A program made the position numbers and the translations under genes. Below are positions 24,290 through 29,617 of a stretch of 29,617 nucleotides of DNA, piece after piece. Positions within the stretch are counted from its first letter, which is position 1, and each line of letters starts with the position of its first letter. The notes beneath the pieces are model-generated. The model had not been told where the DNA came from and searched no databases. It saw only the letters and a list, made by a program, of their open reading frames with translations. This DNA comes from WHSP01 sp040905505 (GTDB lineage: Bacteria > Gemmatimonadota > Gemmatimonadetes > Longimicrobiales > Longimicrobiaceae): NCBI GenBank assembly GCA_040905505.1, contig JBBDRL010000076.1, positions 1 to 29,617 on the forward strand, in the 5' to 3' direction.

Positions 24290-24339
24290 CTGTCATTCCC
24301 CCGTGGCAGACGGGATGCGGCTGCCACCCGAAATTATGT

Positions 24340-25770
24340 TCAGCCCACAAGAACCGGCGGCGCTTCCTGCTCCGCAGCCCACGGGGCGCCGGACACGGCT
24401 GGCTCCAGGTCGGTATCGAAAATCTCCATGTCGGTCTGGCCGAGGAGCCGGCTGGTGACCGCGCCGGCCGTCATCGCGCCGTTGACGTTGATCGCGGTGC
24501 GGCCCATGTCGATCAGTGGCTCGATTGAGATGAGCAGACCGGCAAGTGCGATTGGCAGGTTGAGCGTCGACAGAACGACGATGGCGGCGAAGGTCGCACC
24601 CCCACCCACACCGGCGATACCGAACGAGCCGAGGGTGGCTACGATCACAAGGCTGATGAGGAAATCGAAGCTCGTCGGGTCGATGCCGACGCTCGGCGCG
24701 ATCATGACGGCCAGCATCGCCGGGTACAGCCCTGCGCAGCCATTCTGCCCGATCGTCGCGCCGAATGACGCCGAGAAGTTCGCGATCACCGTCGGAACGC
24801 CGATCTTGTTGATCTGTGCCTCGATGTTCAGCGGGATGGTCGCAGCACTCGAGCGGGACGTGAACGCGAAGGTGAGGACGGGCCAAACCTTCTTGAAGAA
24901 GCGGAGCGGATTCAAGCCACTCAACAGAAGGAGCACGGAGTGGGACCCGAGTATCAGCAGGAGTCCGACGTACGATGCAGCAACGAATCCGATCAGATTC
25001 AAGATATCCGTGGGGTTCGAACTCGCGACGACACGGGTCATGAGTGCCAGGACGCCATAGGGCGTGAGCCTGATCACCATGCGGACAAGCCGCATCACCA
25101 GCCGCTGCAGGTAGTCGATCCCCCCCACGATGCGGTCACCCACCTCTGGGTTCTCCCGTCTGACGCTAAGTGCCGCCAGCCCCAACAGCGTCGCGAAGAT
25201 CACGACGGCGATGACCGATGTGTCGCGGGCTCCACTTAGATCGGCGAAGATATTGCTCGGGACGAACGAGAGGAGAAGGTCTGGAACGCTCAGTCCCGAG
25301 ACCTCAGCGCTGCGACTCTCGAGCGTCGCGCCTCGCTCCAGCTCGCGTGCACCCTGGACGAGCCCATCCGCCGACAGACCGAACAGGCGGGTTACGCCGA
25401 TCCCGATCACCGCCGCCACCGCGGTAGTCAGCATCAGAAGTCCGAGGACGCCACCGCTGATCTTGCCGAGGCTCCGAGCGTCGTCCATCTGGGTCACGGC
25501 CGACAGGATGCAGACGAGCACGAGCGGCATCACGATCATCTGGAGCAGCCGAACGTAGCCCGCGCCGATGATATTCACCCAGGCCAACGTACCCGTCTGC
25601 GTGGCGCTCCCCGGACCATACACCCACTGAAGAGCCGCTCCGAGCGCGATCCCGGCGAGCAGACCCACCAGGACGTTTCGGGAGAGGGGTGCGCCGCCCA
25701 TCTGGCGACGAGCGAGCCAGGCAAGCACCAAAGCGAAGATCCCGACGTTCAAGAGCAATGCGAAGTTCAT
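24340..25770 (-). CDS. tcyP: L-cystine transporter, TcyP/YdjN type (DAACS family)
   Basis: A 476-aa multi-pass symporter of the dicarboxylate/amino acid:cation family. It resembles E. coli YdjN (TcyP) closely over its whole length, judged from memory: NIIGAGYVRLLQMIVMPLVLVCILSAV, the long periplasmic insert with LSVPDLLLSFVPSNIFADLSGA, WPVLTFAFTSRSSAATIPLN, FGATIGQNGCAGLYPAMLAVM and LIDMGRTAINVNGAMTAG. Substrate is therefore probably cystine rather than C4-dicarboxylates. The ATG at 25770 has AGAGG five bases upstream; ten extra codons upstream are unlikely. Its leader holds a Cys-rich small frame and a terminator (25824-25994), which suggests repression by cysteine sufficiency. Confidence 0.9.
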   Translation of the reverse strand: MNFALLLNVGIFALVLAWLARRQMGGAPLSRNVLVGLLAGIALGAALQWVYGPGSATQTGTLAWVNIIGAGYVRLLQMIVMPLVLVCILSAVTQMDDARSLGKISGGVLGLLMLTTAVAAVIGIGVTRLFGLSADGLVQGARELERGATLESRSAEVSGLSVPDLLLSFVPSNIFADLSGARDTSVIAVVIFATLLGLAALSVRRENPEVGDRIVGGIDYLQRLVMRLVRMVIRLTPYGVLALMTRVVASSNPTDILNLIGFVAASYVGLLLILGSHSVLLLLSGLNPLRFFKKVWPVLTFAFTSRSSAATIPLNIEAQINKIGVPTVIANFSASFGATIGQNGCAGLYPAMLAVMIAPSVGIDPTSFDFLISLVIVATLGSFGIAGVGGGATFAAIVVLSTLNLPIALAGLLISIEPLIDMGRTAINVNGAMTAGAVTSRLLGQTDMEIFDTDLEPAVSGAPWAAEQEAPPVLVG

Positions 25771-25823
25771 AACGTCCTCTGCGGCATGGCGTGCCGTCAA
25801 CGTGGTGACACGCCGTTCTGCTG

Positions 25824-25864
25824 AAAAAAGAAACCCGGCTTCCTCAGGAAGAGAGGGAGCCGGG
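25824..25864 (-). terminator. Attenuator terminator in the tcyP leader
   Basis: In the transcribed sense CCCGGCTCCC (25855-25864) pairs with GGAAGCCGGG (25834-25843), ten positions with one mismatch, followed by TTTCTTTTTT (25824-25833). It lies 53 bases ahead of the tcyP ATG. Because it sits inside the gene's own leader it must be conditional. The 5' arm region (25855-25868) can instead pair with 25914-25925. Confidence 0.75.
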
Positions 25865-25925
25865 GGCGAGGTCCGTATACAACTGGATCCTGTTCAGGGG
25901 TCTATCCCAACGACGCACCCCTCCC
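25855..25925 (-). promoter_or_regulatory. Antiterminator pairing in the tcyP leader
   Basis: GGGAGGGGTGCG (25914-25925), inside the last codons of the Cys-rich frame, can pair with CGCCCCCGGCTCCC (25855-25868), the 5' arm of the terminator. The pairing is 5 bp, a 2-base bulge, 3 bp, one mismatch and 3 bp. A competing small hairpin CACCCC-ATA-GGGGTG (25928-25942) lies just after the Cys codons. Pairings were found by eye without energy calculation. Confidence 0.5.
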
Positions 25926-25994
25926 GACACCCCTATGGGGTGGGCAGCAAGGACAACAGGTACAGCACATCATGTCGGTGAAGTTAGCGAACAT
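25902..25994 (-). CDS. Cys-rich leader peptide of tcyP
   Basis: A 30-codon frame ending in TAG, with six cysteines at positions 10, 11, 13, 14, 16 and 17 (MMCCTCCPCCPP at 8-19; codons are a mix of TGC and TGT). Ribosomes starved for charged tRNA-Cys would stall on this run. The stall site covers the small hairpin 25928-25942 and leaves 25914-25925 free to form the antiterminator. A ribosome reaching the stop would mask that segment and let the terminator at 25824-25864 form. No Shine-Dalgarno sequence precedes the ATG at 25994; the ATG pair at codons 8-9 is another possible start. The frame is open upstream through a terminator, which is not a credible extension. The peptide itself probably has no function. 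Confidence 0.65.
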   Translation of the reverse strand: MFANFTDMMCCTCCPCCPPHRGVGRGASLG

Positions 25995-26012
25995 TTTCAG
26001 ATCGGAAGCAAT

Positions 26013-26040
26013 AAAAAAGGCCCTCTCGCATGGGAGGGCC
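26013..26040 (-). terminator. Strong intrinsic terminator upstream of the leader peptide
   Basis: GGCCCTC (26034-26040) and GAGGGCC (26019-26025) form a perfect 7-bp stem with an 8-base loop followed by TTTTTT (26013-26018), minus-strand sense. It is only 18 bases ahead of the leader-peptide ATG. It either ends a separate small RNA from 26201 or is a second, promoter-proximal control point for tcyP. Confidence 0.75.
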
Positions 26041-26201
26041 GGCAAGGCACTGTCGAGAACGGTTCTCGATCTACGCAGAATGCGCGCGCCCAACCGCCTC
26101 CCTACAGGGAGCGGTGTGACAACAACAAGGCATCGCGGTAAAATGATTCTGCATCAGTCTTGGACGAGTCTTGCTTCGGCGCGGCTGAATCAACTCGATC
26201 G
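26013..26201 (-). ncRNA. Candidate structured small RNA or tcyP leader RNA
   Basis: About 190 bases between a promoter-like site (26208-26236) and a strong terminator, with no plausible gene. Pairings seen by eye make a rod: a closing helix CCGaaGCAAG/CTTGCCGG (26170-26179 with 26039-26046), a 9-bp helix (26146-26154 with 26073-26081), a side hairpin TCGAGAA/TTCTCGA (26053-26069) and a terminal hairpin (26093-26115). The layout superficially recalls 6S RNA, but no conserved sequence confirms it. It may equally be the upstream part of the tcyP leader. Confidence 0.35.
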
Positions 26202-26207
26202 TAGCTG

Positions 26208-26236
26208 ACGGTAATCGGCTCGCCGCGCGATGTCAA
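26208..26236 (-). promoter_or_regulatory. Promoter for the small RNA / tcyP leader
   Basis: Minus-strand perfect -35 TTGACA (26231-26236), 17-base spacer and TACCGT (26208-26213; 3/6). It lies 48 bases after the terminator of the outer-membrane protein gene, so it starts a new transcription unit. The start would be near 26201. Confidence 0.45.
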
Positions 26237-26283
26237 GTAGTCCCTGCCAGTTCGTCCCGTGCCCTTTCCGGTCATTCGCGAGC

Positions 26284-26315
26284 AAAAAAGTGGGGCACCC
26301 CCGAAGGAGTGCCCC
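26284..26315 (-). terminator. Terminator of the outer-membrane protein gene
   Basis: A 10-bp stem (26306-26315 with 26292-26301 region, one bulged G) capped by a TTCG tetraloop and followed, after AC, by TTTTTT (26284-26289), minus-strand sense. It starts 24 bases after the stop of the upstream gene. Confidence 0.8.
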
Positions 26316-26338
26316 GTAAGTCTCAGCGAAGTGCCGGA

Positions 26339-27532
26339 CTATCCGCGCGGTCGAATTTCCTCACGCGGCTGGTACGGCTGGAATTCGCACCCAGGTCGCA
26401 CCGGCGCGTACACCACATCGTAAGGTGCCATCCGTCCGGTCTCCGCAAAGAGGGCGGTACCGTTGACTTCGCCAACACGCTGCAACTGCGGCGGCTGGAT
26501 GACGCGAGTCACACCGAACTTGACCCAGTCGCGGTCGTTGAACTCCATCTCATCCGACTGGATGAACCAGTTGGCACCTGCCGCATAGTTCGGCGCGGTG
26601 GCCGCATGGGCCTGAGCGAAGGCGCGACCGCCGATCAGCGTGTCGTTCGTCTCCGGACGGAACGTCGCCGTTACCGTCTGCAACTGACCATTCTGAATCA
26701 CGCACACCTGAATGTCGCGCTCAGCCGGAGGCGGAGGCGGCGGTGGTGGCGGTGGCGGCGGCGGCGGCGGCGGAACCGGCACGATTGGCGGTGCCAGCGA
26801 GCCAACGCCGACCTTCAGGCCGAGAACGCCGCGCGCAGTAACGGCGAATTCATCCGAAGCGCGACCGGCCGCTTCGCCTTCCGGTGTGTGCATGGGCGAG
26901 TCGTACGCGTGAGCGCCGATCTCTGCGAACAGCCCAATGTTGTTGGCCAGCGAGATCACGTCCGCGCCGAGACCGACGGTACCCTGACCGACCGTAGCAT
27001 AACCAGGCTCGAACGACAGGCATGCCTGGTGGGCCGTGTACTCAGGTACACAGACGTACTCCGCACCGGCGGACGGTGTCGGATTACCTGCGACATCGGC
27101 GAACAGAACTCCACCGCCGAGCCACATGTAGAGTGACGACATCAGGTTGCCCATGTCGGTCCGTCCCGACCACGGCCGGAACACGAGGTCCAGGTCCATG
27201 AGGTAGTTGTTGACCGGGTACCCGTCGTCCGCAGCGAGCCCCGGAAGATCATCCGTGTTGTGCGGAAGCTTCGAAGGCAGATACGAGCCGTTGAAGCGGA
27301 TTCCGAAGTTCTCGTTCGTCCAGAATGTCGTATTGAGCCCAAAAATGGGGTTCGTACCGATGCCTACACCGACGCCGTCGTCGGCGGTCTGCTGGTACTC
27401 GTACCATGGTGATGTCCATGACCAGCCACCGTAGACGCCGAGCTCGAAACGAGGTGCGGCGTCCTGCGCCTGCGCCTCGCCAACCCCGACCACCAACACG
27501 GCCGCTGTCGCGAATGCAATTAAACGTTTCAT
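26339..27532 (-). CDS. Outer-membrane beta-barrel protein with 16-proline linker
   Basis: A 397-aa exported protein. The signal peptide is residues 1-22 (ending GEAQAQ). Residues about 28-245 form alternating amphipathic strands with aromatic ends (RFELGVYGGWSW, FGIRFNGSYLP, GLGADVISLANNIGLFAEIGAHAY), typical of an OmpA- or OMP_b-brl-like barrel. A run of 16 prolines (254-269) links it to a C-terminal domain (271-382) that I do not recognise; it lacks the OmpA peptidoglycan-binding motif. Cys277 and Cys382 could form a disulfide. GAGG lies six bases ahead of the ATG, and a strong terminator follows. Translation of the proline run should require EF-P. Confidence 0.75.
   Translation of the reverse strand: MKRLIAFATAAVLVVGVGEAQAQDAAPRFELGVYGGWSWTSPWYEYQQTADDGVGVGIGTNPIFGLNTTFWTNENFGIRFNGSYLPSKLPHNTDDLPGLAADDGYPVNNYLMDLDLVFRPWSGRTDMGNLMSSLYMWLGGGVLFADVAGNPTPSAGAEYVCVPEYTAHQACLSFEPGYATVGQGTVGLGADVISLANNIGLFAEIGAHAYDSPMHTPEGEAAGRASDEFAVTARGVLGLKVGVGSLAPPIVPVPPPPPPPPPPPPPPPPAERDIQVCVIQNGQLQTVTATFRPETNDTLIGGRAFAQAHAATAPNYAAGANWFIQSDEMEFNDRDWVKFGVTRVIQPPQLQRVGEVNGTALFAETGRMAPYDVVYAPVRPGCEFQPYQPREEIRPRG
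26726..26773. repeat. Trinucleotide-type low-complexity run encoding 16 prolines
   Basis: Sixteen consecutive proline codons (CCG, CCA and CCT on the minus strand); the first six are pure CCG repeats. Such a tract may change length by slippage in whole codons without breaking the frame. Confidence 0.8.
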
Positions 27533-27678
27533 CGAGTCCTCTCCGAACCTAATTGTGGTAAAAGTTCGCCTCCAAATTGGGGAGCGCGAATACCAACCGG
27601 ACGCACTTACAAGATTAGTGCCAAACTACTTACGACATCTCACACCCTTTGGCTATGCCTTCTGTCACCTCCTCTCTG

Positions 27679-28137
27679 TCAGAAGCTGGCGAGCACCGCT
27701 GCAACGACGACTCCATAGATCATACTACCGGCCACAACGATGCCGGGCGTGAGCTTCCCCCACCCGATTCCGAATGGGCCGGGTGGAGGAGTCGTGCCCC
27801 CGCGAGTACGAGCACGTATCGTACCAACGAACGGAAGGGCTGCAGACGTCACGATGCCGACGAAGCCGCCGACGACGAGACCACCCATCCAATTGGGCCC
27901 GCCCCAAAGCGTCAGAGCGGCCTGGTATAAGGCGGGGGCGATTGTCGAACCGCCGGCGAAGAGGATGAGAAGACCGACTGTTTCGGTGAGAGGGCGTCTC
28001 GGATCATCGACAAGCAGATGCCCGATTTGGACCGTCGGATTGAAGGCCGTCCAGCCGAACGAATGTGCGGTCCAGAAAAAGCTGGCGGTGAGCGTGGTCG
28101 CAACAAAGCCGGACCATATGACGATGACCCAATCCAT
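27679..28137 (-). CDS. Small integral membrane protein, unknown function
   Basis: A 152-aa hydrophobic protein with four predicted transmembrane segments (about 2-22, 53-73, 84-104 and 131-151). There is a short hydrophilic segment with a DDPRRP sequence at 44-49 and a basic Pro/Gly-rich loop at 107-122. I do not recognise the family. The ATG at 28137 has GAGAGG only two bases upstream, a tight spacing. It is 81 bases downstream of the duplicated protein gene and 146 bases upstream of the outer-membrane protein gene, where I see no convincing promoter or terminator. Codon use looks like its neighbours. Confidence 0.65.
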   Translation of the reverse strand: MDWVIVIWSGFVATTLTASFFWTAHSFGWTAFNPTVQIGHLLVDDPRRPLTETVGLLILFAGGSTIAPALYQAALTLWGGPNWMGGLVVGGFVGIVTSAALPFVGTIRARTRGGTTPPPGPFGIGWGKLTPGIVVAGSMIYGVVVAAVLASF

Positions 28138-28218
28138 ACCCTCTCATGCCCCGTCCCTATCGTTTCCGGTCTGACCGCGCAGTCGCGGTGCGTGCGAGTA
28201 AGGCGCGGCCGTGGCAGG

Positions 28219-28908
28219 TCAGGCCCGCGCGCCCTCGGCCGAGAGTTCGAGGCCGCGACCGGCCTCCTCGACCGACATCTGCTCCGGTGCTCCGGGTACC
28301 GGCGGCAGGACGTCGTCGGCGATCTGCCGGAGCGCGCGATGGTAGATCACGTCTGCCGCGCCTTCGGCAAGCATCATGGTCTCGAGATACAACTCGACGG
28401 CGTCTGGCTCGCTGAGCTCTTCGCCCAAAGCGTTGACGAATATGAGCGCGTTGTCGACATGGGTTTCGAGGAGATCGTCCTCGGTACGTGCAGCGGCGAG
28501 ATTGATCCGCTGCCGGAGGTCTTCCTGCACTCGCCCGCGGACCCGCCTTCGAAGCCGCGAGAAGAGGGCGTCCGAGCGACCCTTTGACTCCGACTCCTCG
28601 GCCGGCTCATCGTCTGTTTCCTCAACTTCGGGCGCGGGGCGAGCGGGAGCGCGGGCGGTGTTTGCGCCGGCTCGTTCGCGCCGGCCGAGTTCGGCGAGCG
28701 CGCGGCTACCGACGTTACGCGCCTGCTCGGGCGTCAGGCGCAGCACCCGGACGTAGATATCGAGCGCGTCATCGAAAGGGAGCCGATCGGCCACCAGATC
28801 TACGAGCGCGAGGACGTGACGGACGTGGGTCGCCAGCAGTCGTTCCTGGCAGACCGCCGTCGTCAGATCCACCTGCCGCTGTAATGCTCGGGACGTACTT
28901 TTCATCAT
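28219..28908 (-). CDS. Internally duplicated helical protein, unknown function
   Basis: A 229-aa soluble protein that I do not recognise. It contains two copies of a ~65-residue helical unit, at about 11-75 and 133-197, aligned over LLATHV...L.LV / LLETHV...L.FV, DALDIYVRVLRL / DAVELYLETMML and a closing RAL. A charged linker (about 76-130) between them is first Ala/Pro-rich, then acidic (EVEETDDEPAEESES), then very basic (RLRRRVRGRV). No signal peptide is seen. The start is placed at the first of two adjacent ATGs (28908). The frame is open to 29052, but that would start within the T-run of the secG terminator. Confidence 0.65.
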   Translation of the reverse strand: MMKSTSRALQRQVDLTTAVCQERLLATHVRHVLALVDLVADRLPFDDALDIYVRVLRLTPEQARNVGSRALAELGRRERAGANTARAPARPAPEVEETDDEPAEESESKGRSDALFSRLRRRVRGRVQEDLRQRINLAAARTEDDLLETHVDNALIFVNALGEELSEPDAVELYLETMMLAEGAADVIYHRALRQIADDVLPPVPGAPEQMSVEEAGRGLELSAEGARA

Positions 28909-29054
28909 GGCCAAATGCACCCCCTGCGGAACGTTCGCATCGATCGGTCGGCCCGATCGACGGGCGACCGGCCGAGCCCTGCCCCCGAAACGAGGGTCGG
29001 CGGCGGCAGGAGGCGCAATTTTCATTCCGATCGGGAAGGTCGAAAAGGGCATGG

Positions 29055-29101
29055 AAAAAGGCCGCTCGCGCTCCCGATCGGTCTCGGGATTACGAGCGGC
29101 C
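29055..29101 (-). terminator. Intrinsic terminator of secG
   Basis: GGCCGCTCG (29093-29101) pairs perfectly with CGAGCGGCC (29060-29068); an inner CCCGA/TCGGG stem strengthens the loop, and TTTTT (29055-29059) follows on the minus strand. It starts 36 bases after the secG stop. Confidence 0.88.
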
Positions 29102-29136
29102 TGAATCGTCTCCAGCCGTGGTGCCGGCTCAGGTCC

Positions 29137-29526
29137 TCACGGCATCTCGGCAGGCGGCGCTTCGCTACCGGGGTTCTGTGCTGCGCCAGGCGTTTCAGCT
29201 GGAGCACCGGGCTGAAGTGTGCCGGGGATTGCAGGCACGGTCTGAGCCGGCTGTGCGGGGGCGTTCGTCCGGAGGATCGAACCCGAGCCAGCGACCCCAC
29301 CGGCCATCATGGAGAGGGCGAAAGAGAGGGTCAGGAAGATGCCGCCCGTCCACCAGGTTGCGCGGGTGAGGAGGGTGGCTGCCTGGCGGCTCCCGAGGAG
29401 AGTGTCCGACCCGGCACCCGCCGCGCCCATGGCGGCGAGTCCGCCGCCCTTACCGGCTTGAAGGAGCACGATCACCATCAACAGGACCGCGTCGATCAGG
29501 AGAAGGGTCAGAAGGAAGTAATACAC
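29137..29526 (-). CDS. secG: Protein translocase subunit SecG
   Basis: The small SecYEG subunit that stimulates protein export. The 129-aa protein has transmembrane helices at about 3-23 and 57-77 and the conserved cytoplasmic loop LLQAGKGGGLAAMG (21-34). The C-terminal tail (about 85-129) is a Pro/Ala-rich extension that makes it longer than many SecG proteins. The start is a GTG at 29526 with GAGG four bases upstream. It has its own promoter (29571-29600) and a strong terminator, so it appears monocistronic. Confidence 0.92.
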   Translation of the reverse strand: MYYFLLTLLLIDAVLLMVIVLLQAGKGGGLAAMGAAGAGSDTLLGSRQAATLLTRATWWTGGIFLTLSFALSMMAGGVAGSGSILRTNAPAQPAQTVPAIPGTLQPGAPAETPGAAQNPGSEAPPAEMP

Positions 29527-29570
29527 AGCGCCTCGAGCCTTCGGGGGACAGGATTCACGACAAGTGGTGA

Positions 29571-29600
29571 AACGTACCAGCGGGGGCGCCAGGGTGTCAA
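29571..29600 (-). promoter_or_regulatory. Promoter of secG
   Basis: A perfect -35 TTGACA (29595-29600), an 18-base spacer and TACGTT (29571-29576; 3/6) on the minus strand. The predicted start near 29564 leaves a leader of about 38 bases to the GTG. Confidence 0.5.
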
Positions 29601-29617
29601 GCTCCGAGAGCGCAGAT

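Noticed and set aside
24187..24327. N-terminal extension of RpiA
   Set aside because: It would include a strong hairpin and the predicted promoter; the GTG at 24186 has a good ribosome-binding site and gives the normal family length.
25902..26093. Longer 63-codon version of the Cys-rich frame
   Set aside because: It would be translated through the stem and T-run of the terminator at 26013-26040, and nothing upstream of codon 34 looks like a gene.
26133..26150. T-box riboswitch suggested by TACCGCG
   Set aside because: Only seven bases match the T-box motif, the site is about 95 bases from the terminator, and no specifier stem or antiterminator is evident.
25771..26283. SAM riboswitch for a sulfur gene
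   Set aside because: None of the conserved SAM-I core elements was seen on either strand; the Cys-codon frame explains the regulation better.
26720..26780. Possible CRISPR or tandem-repeat locus
   Set aside because: It is a proline-codon run inside a coding frame, with no spacers.

Overview
This is a GC-rich (roughly 63-65 %) chromosomal segment from a Gram-negative bacterium that makes lipopolysaccharide: it encodes LptE, LpxH, the heptose-1-phosphate adenylyltransferase HldE2, lipoproteins and an outer-membrane barrel. The mix of a DUF5683-like protein, separate rfaE2, an M16 peptidase pair, a Tat-exported aldo/keto reductase and a poly-proline outer-membrane protein would fit Gemmatimonadota or a neighbouring phylum. 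That assignment is inference; there is no rRNA in the window. Almost everything reads leftward (minus strand); lpxH is the only confident plus-strand gene. I see no insertion sequence, prophage, integrase or CRISPR array.

Layout by coordinate. 1-240 is non-coding and carries two leftward promoters with identical -35 regions that point out of the window. 242-535 holds three tRNAs (transcribed Pro-Arg-His) behind their own promoter. 608-7155 is a tightly overlapping eight-gene cluster: YbgC-type thioesterase, HEAT-repeat/cyclophilin lipoprotein, LolB/LppX-like lipoprotein, LptE, HemC, HldE2, RNase PH and RdgB. lpxH diverges from it at 7218. 7963-9272 is murI with a DUF5683-like exported protein. 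9482-16201 is a co-directional run: ECF sigma factor, zinc-finger anti-sigma factor, HolA, MutS, a lipoprotein with a TonB C-terminal domain, and cystathionine beta-synthase. 16450-19696 is a Nudix hydrolase plus an active/inactive M16 peptidase pair. 19815-21299 is a YdcF protein and a TPR protein. 21474-22686 is the aldo/keto reductase and tRNA-Leu. 22801-24186 is rpe-rpiA (pentose phosphate pathway). 24340-26338 is a cystine transporter gene (tcyP) with a long leader. 26339-29526 contains an outer-membrane protein, a small membrane protein, an internally duplicated unknown protein and secG.

The most interesting element is the tcyP leader. A 30-codon open reading frame (25902-25994, minus strand) encodes six cysteines within eight residues. 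It is followed by a hairpin with a T-run directly upstream of the cystine transporter, and the tail of the small frame can pair with the 5' arm of that hairpin. This is the layout of a ribosome-mediated transcription attenuator that senses charged tRNA-Cys. Just upstream lies a rod-like, terminator-ended RNA candidate (about 26013-26201) of unknown identity.

Start codons were re-chosen where Shine-Dalgarno sequences, stop-start overlaps or promoter positions argued against the longest frame: the HEAT/cyclophilin protein, murI, the DUF5683-like protein, cbs, anti-sigma, sigma, both M16 genes, rpiA, tcyP and the duplicated protein.
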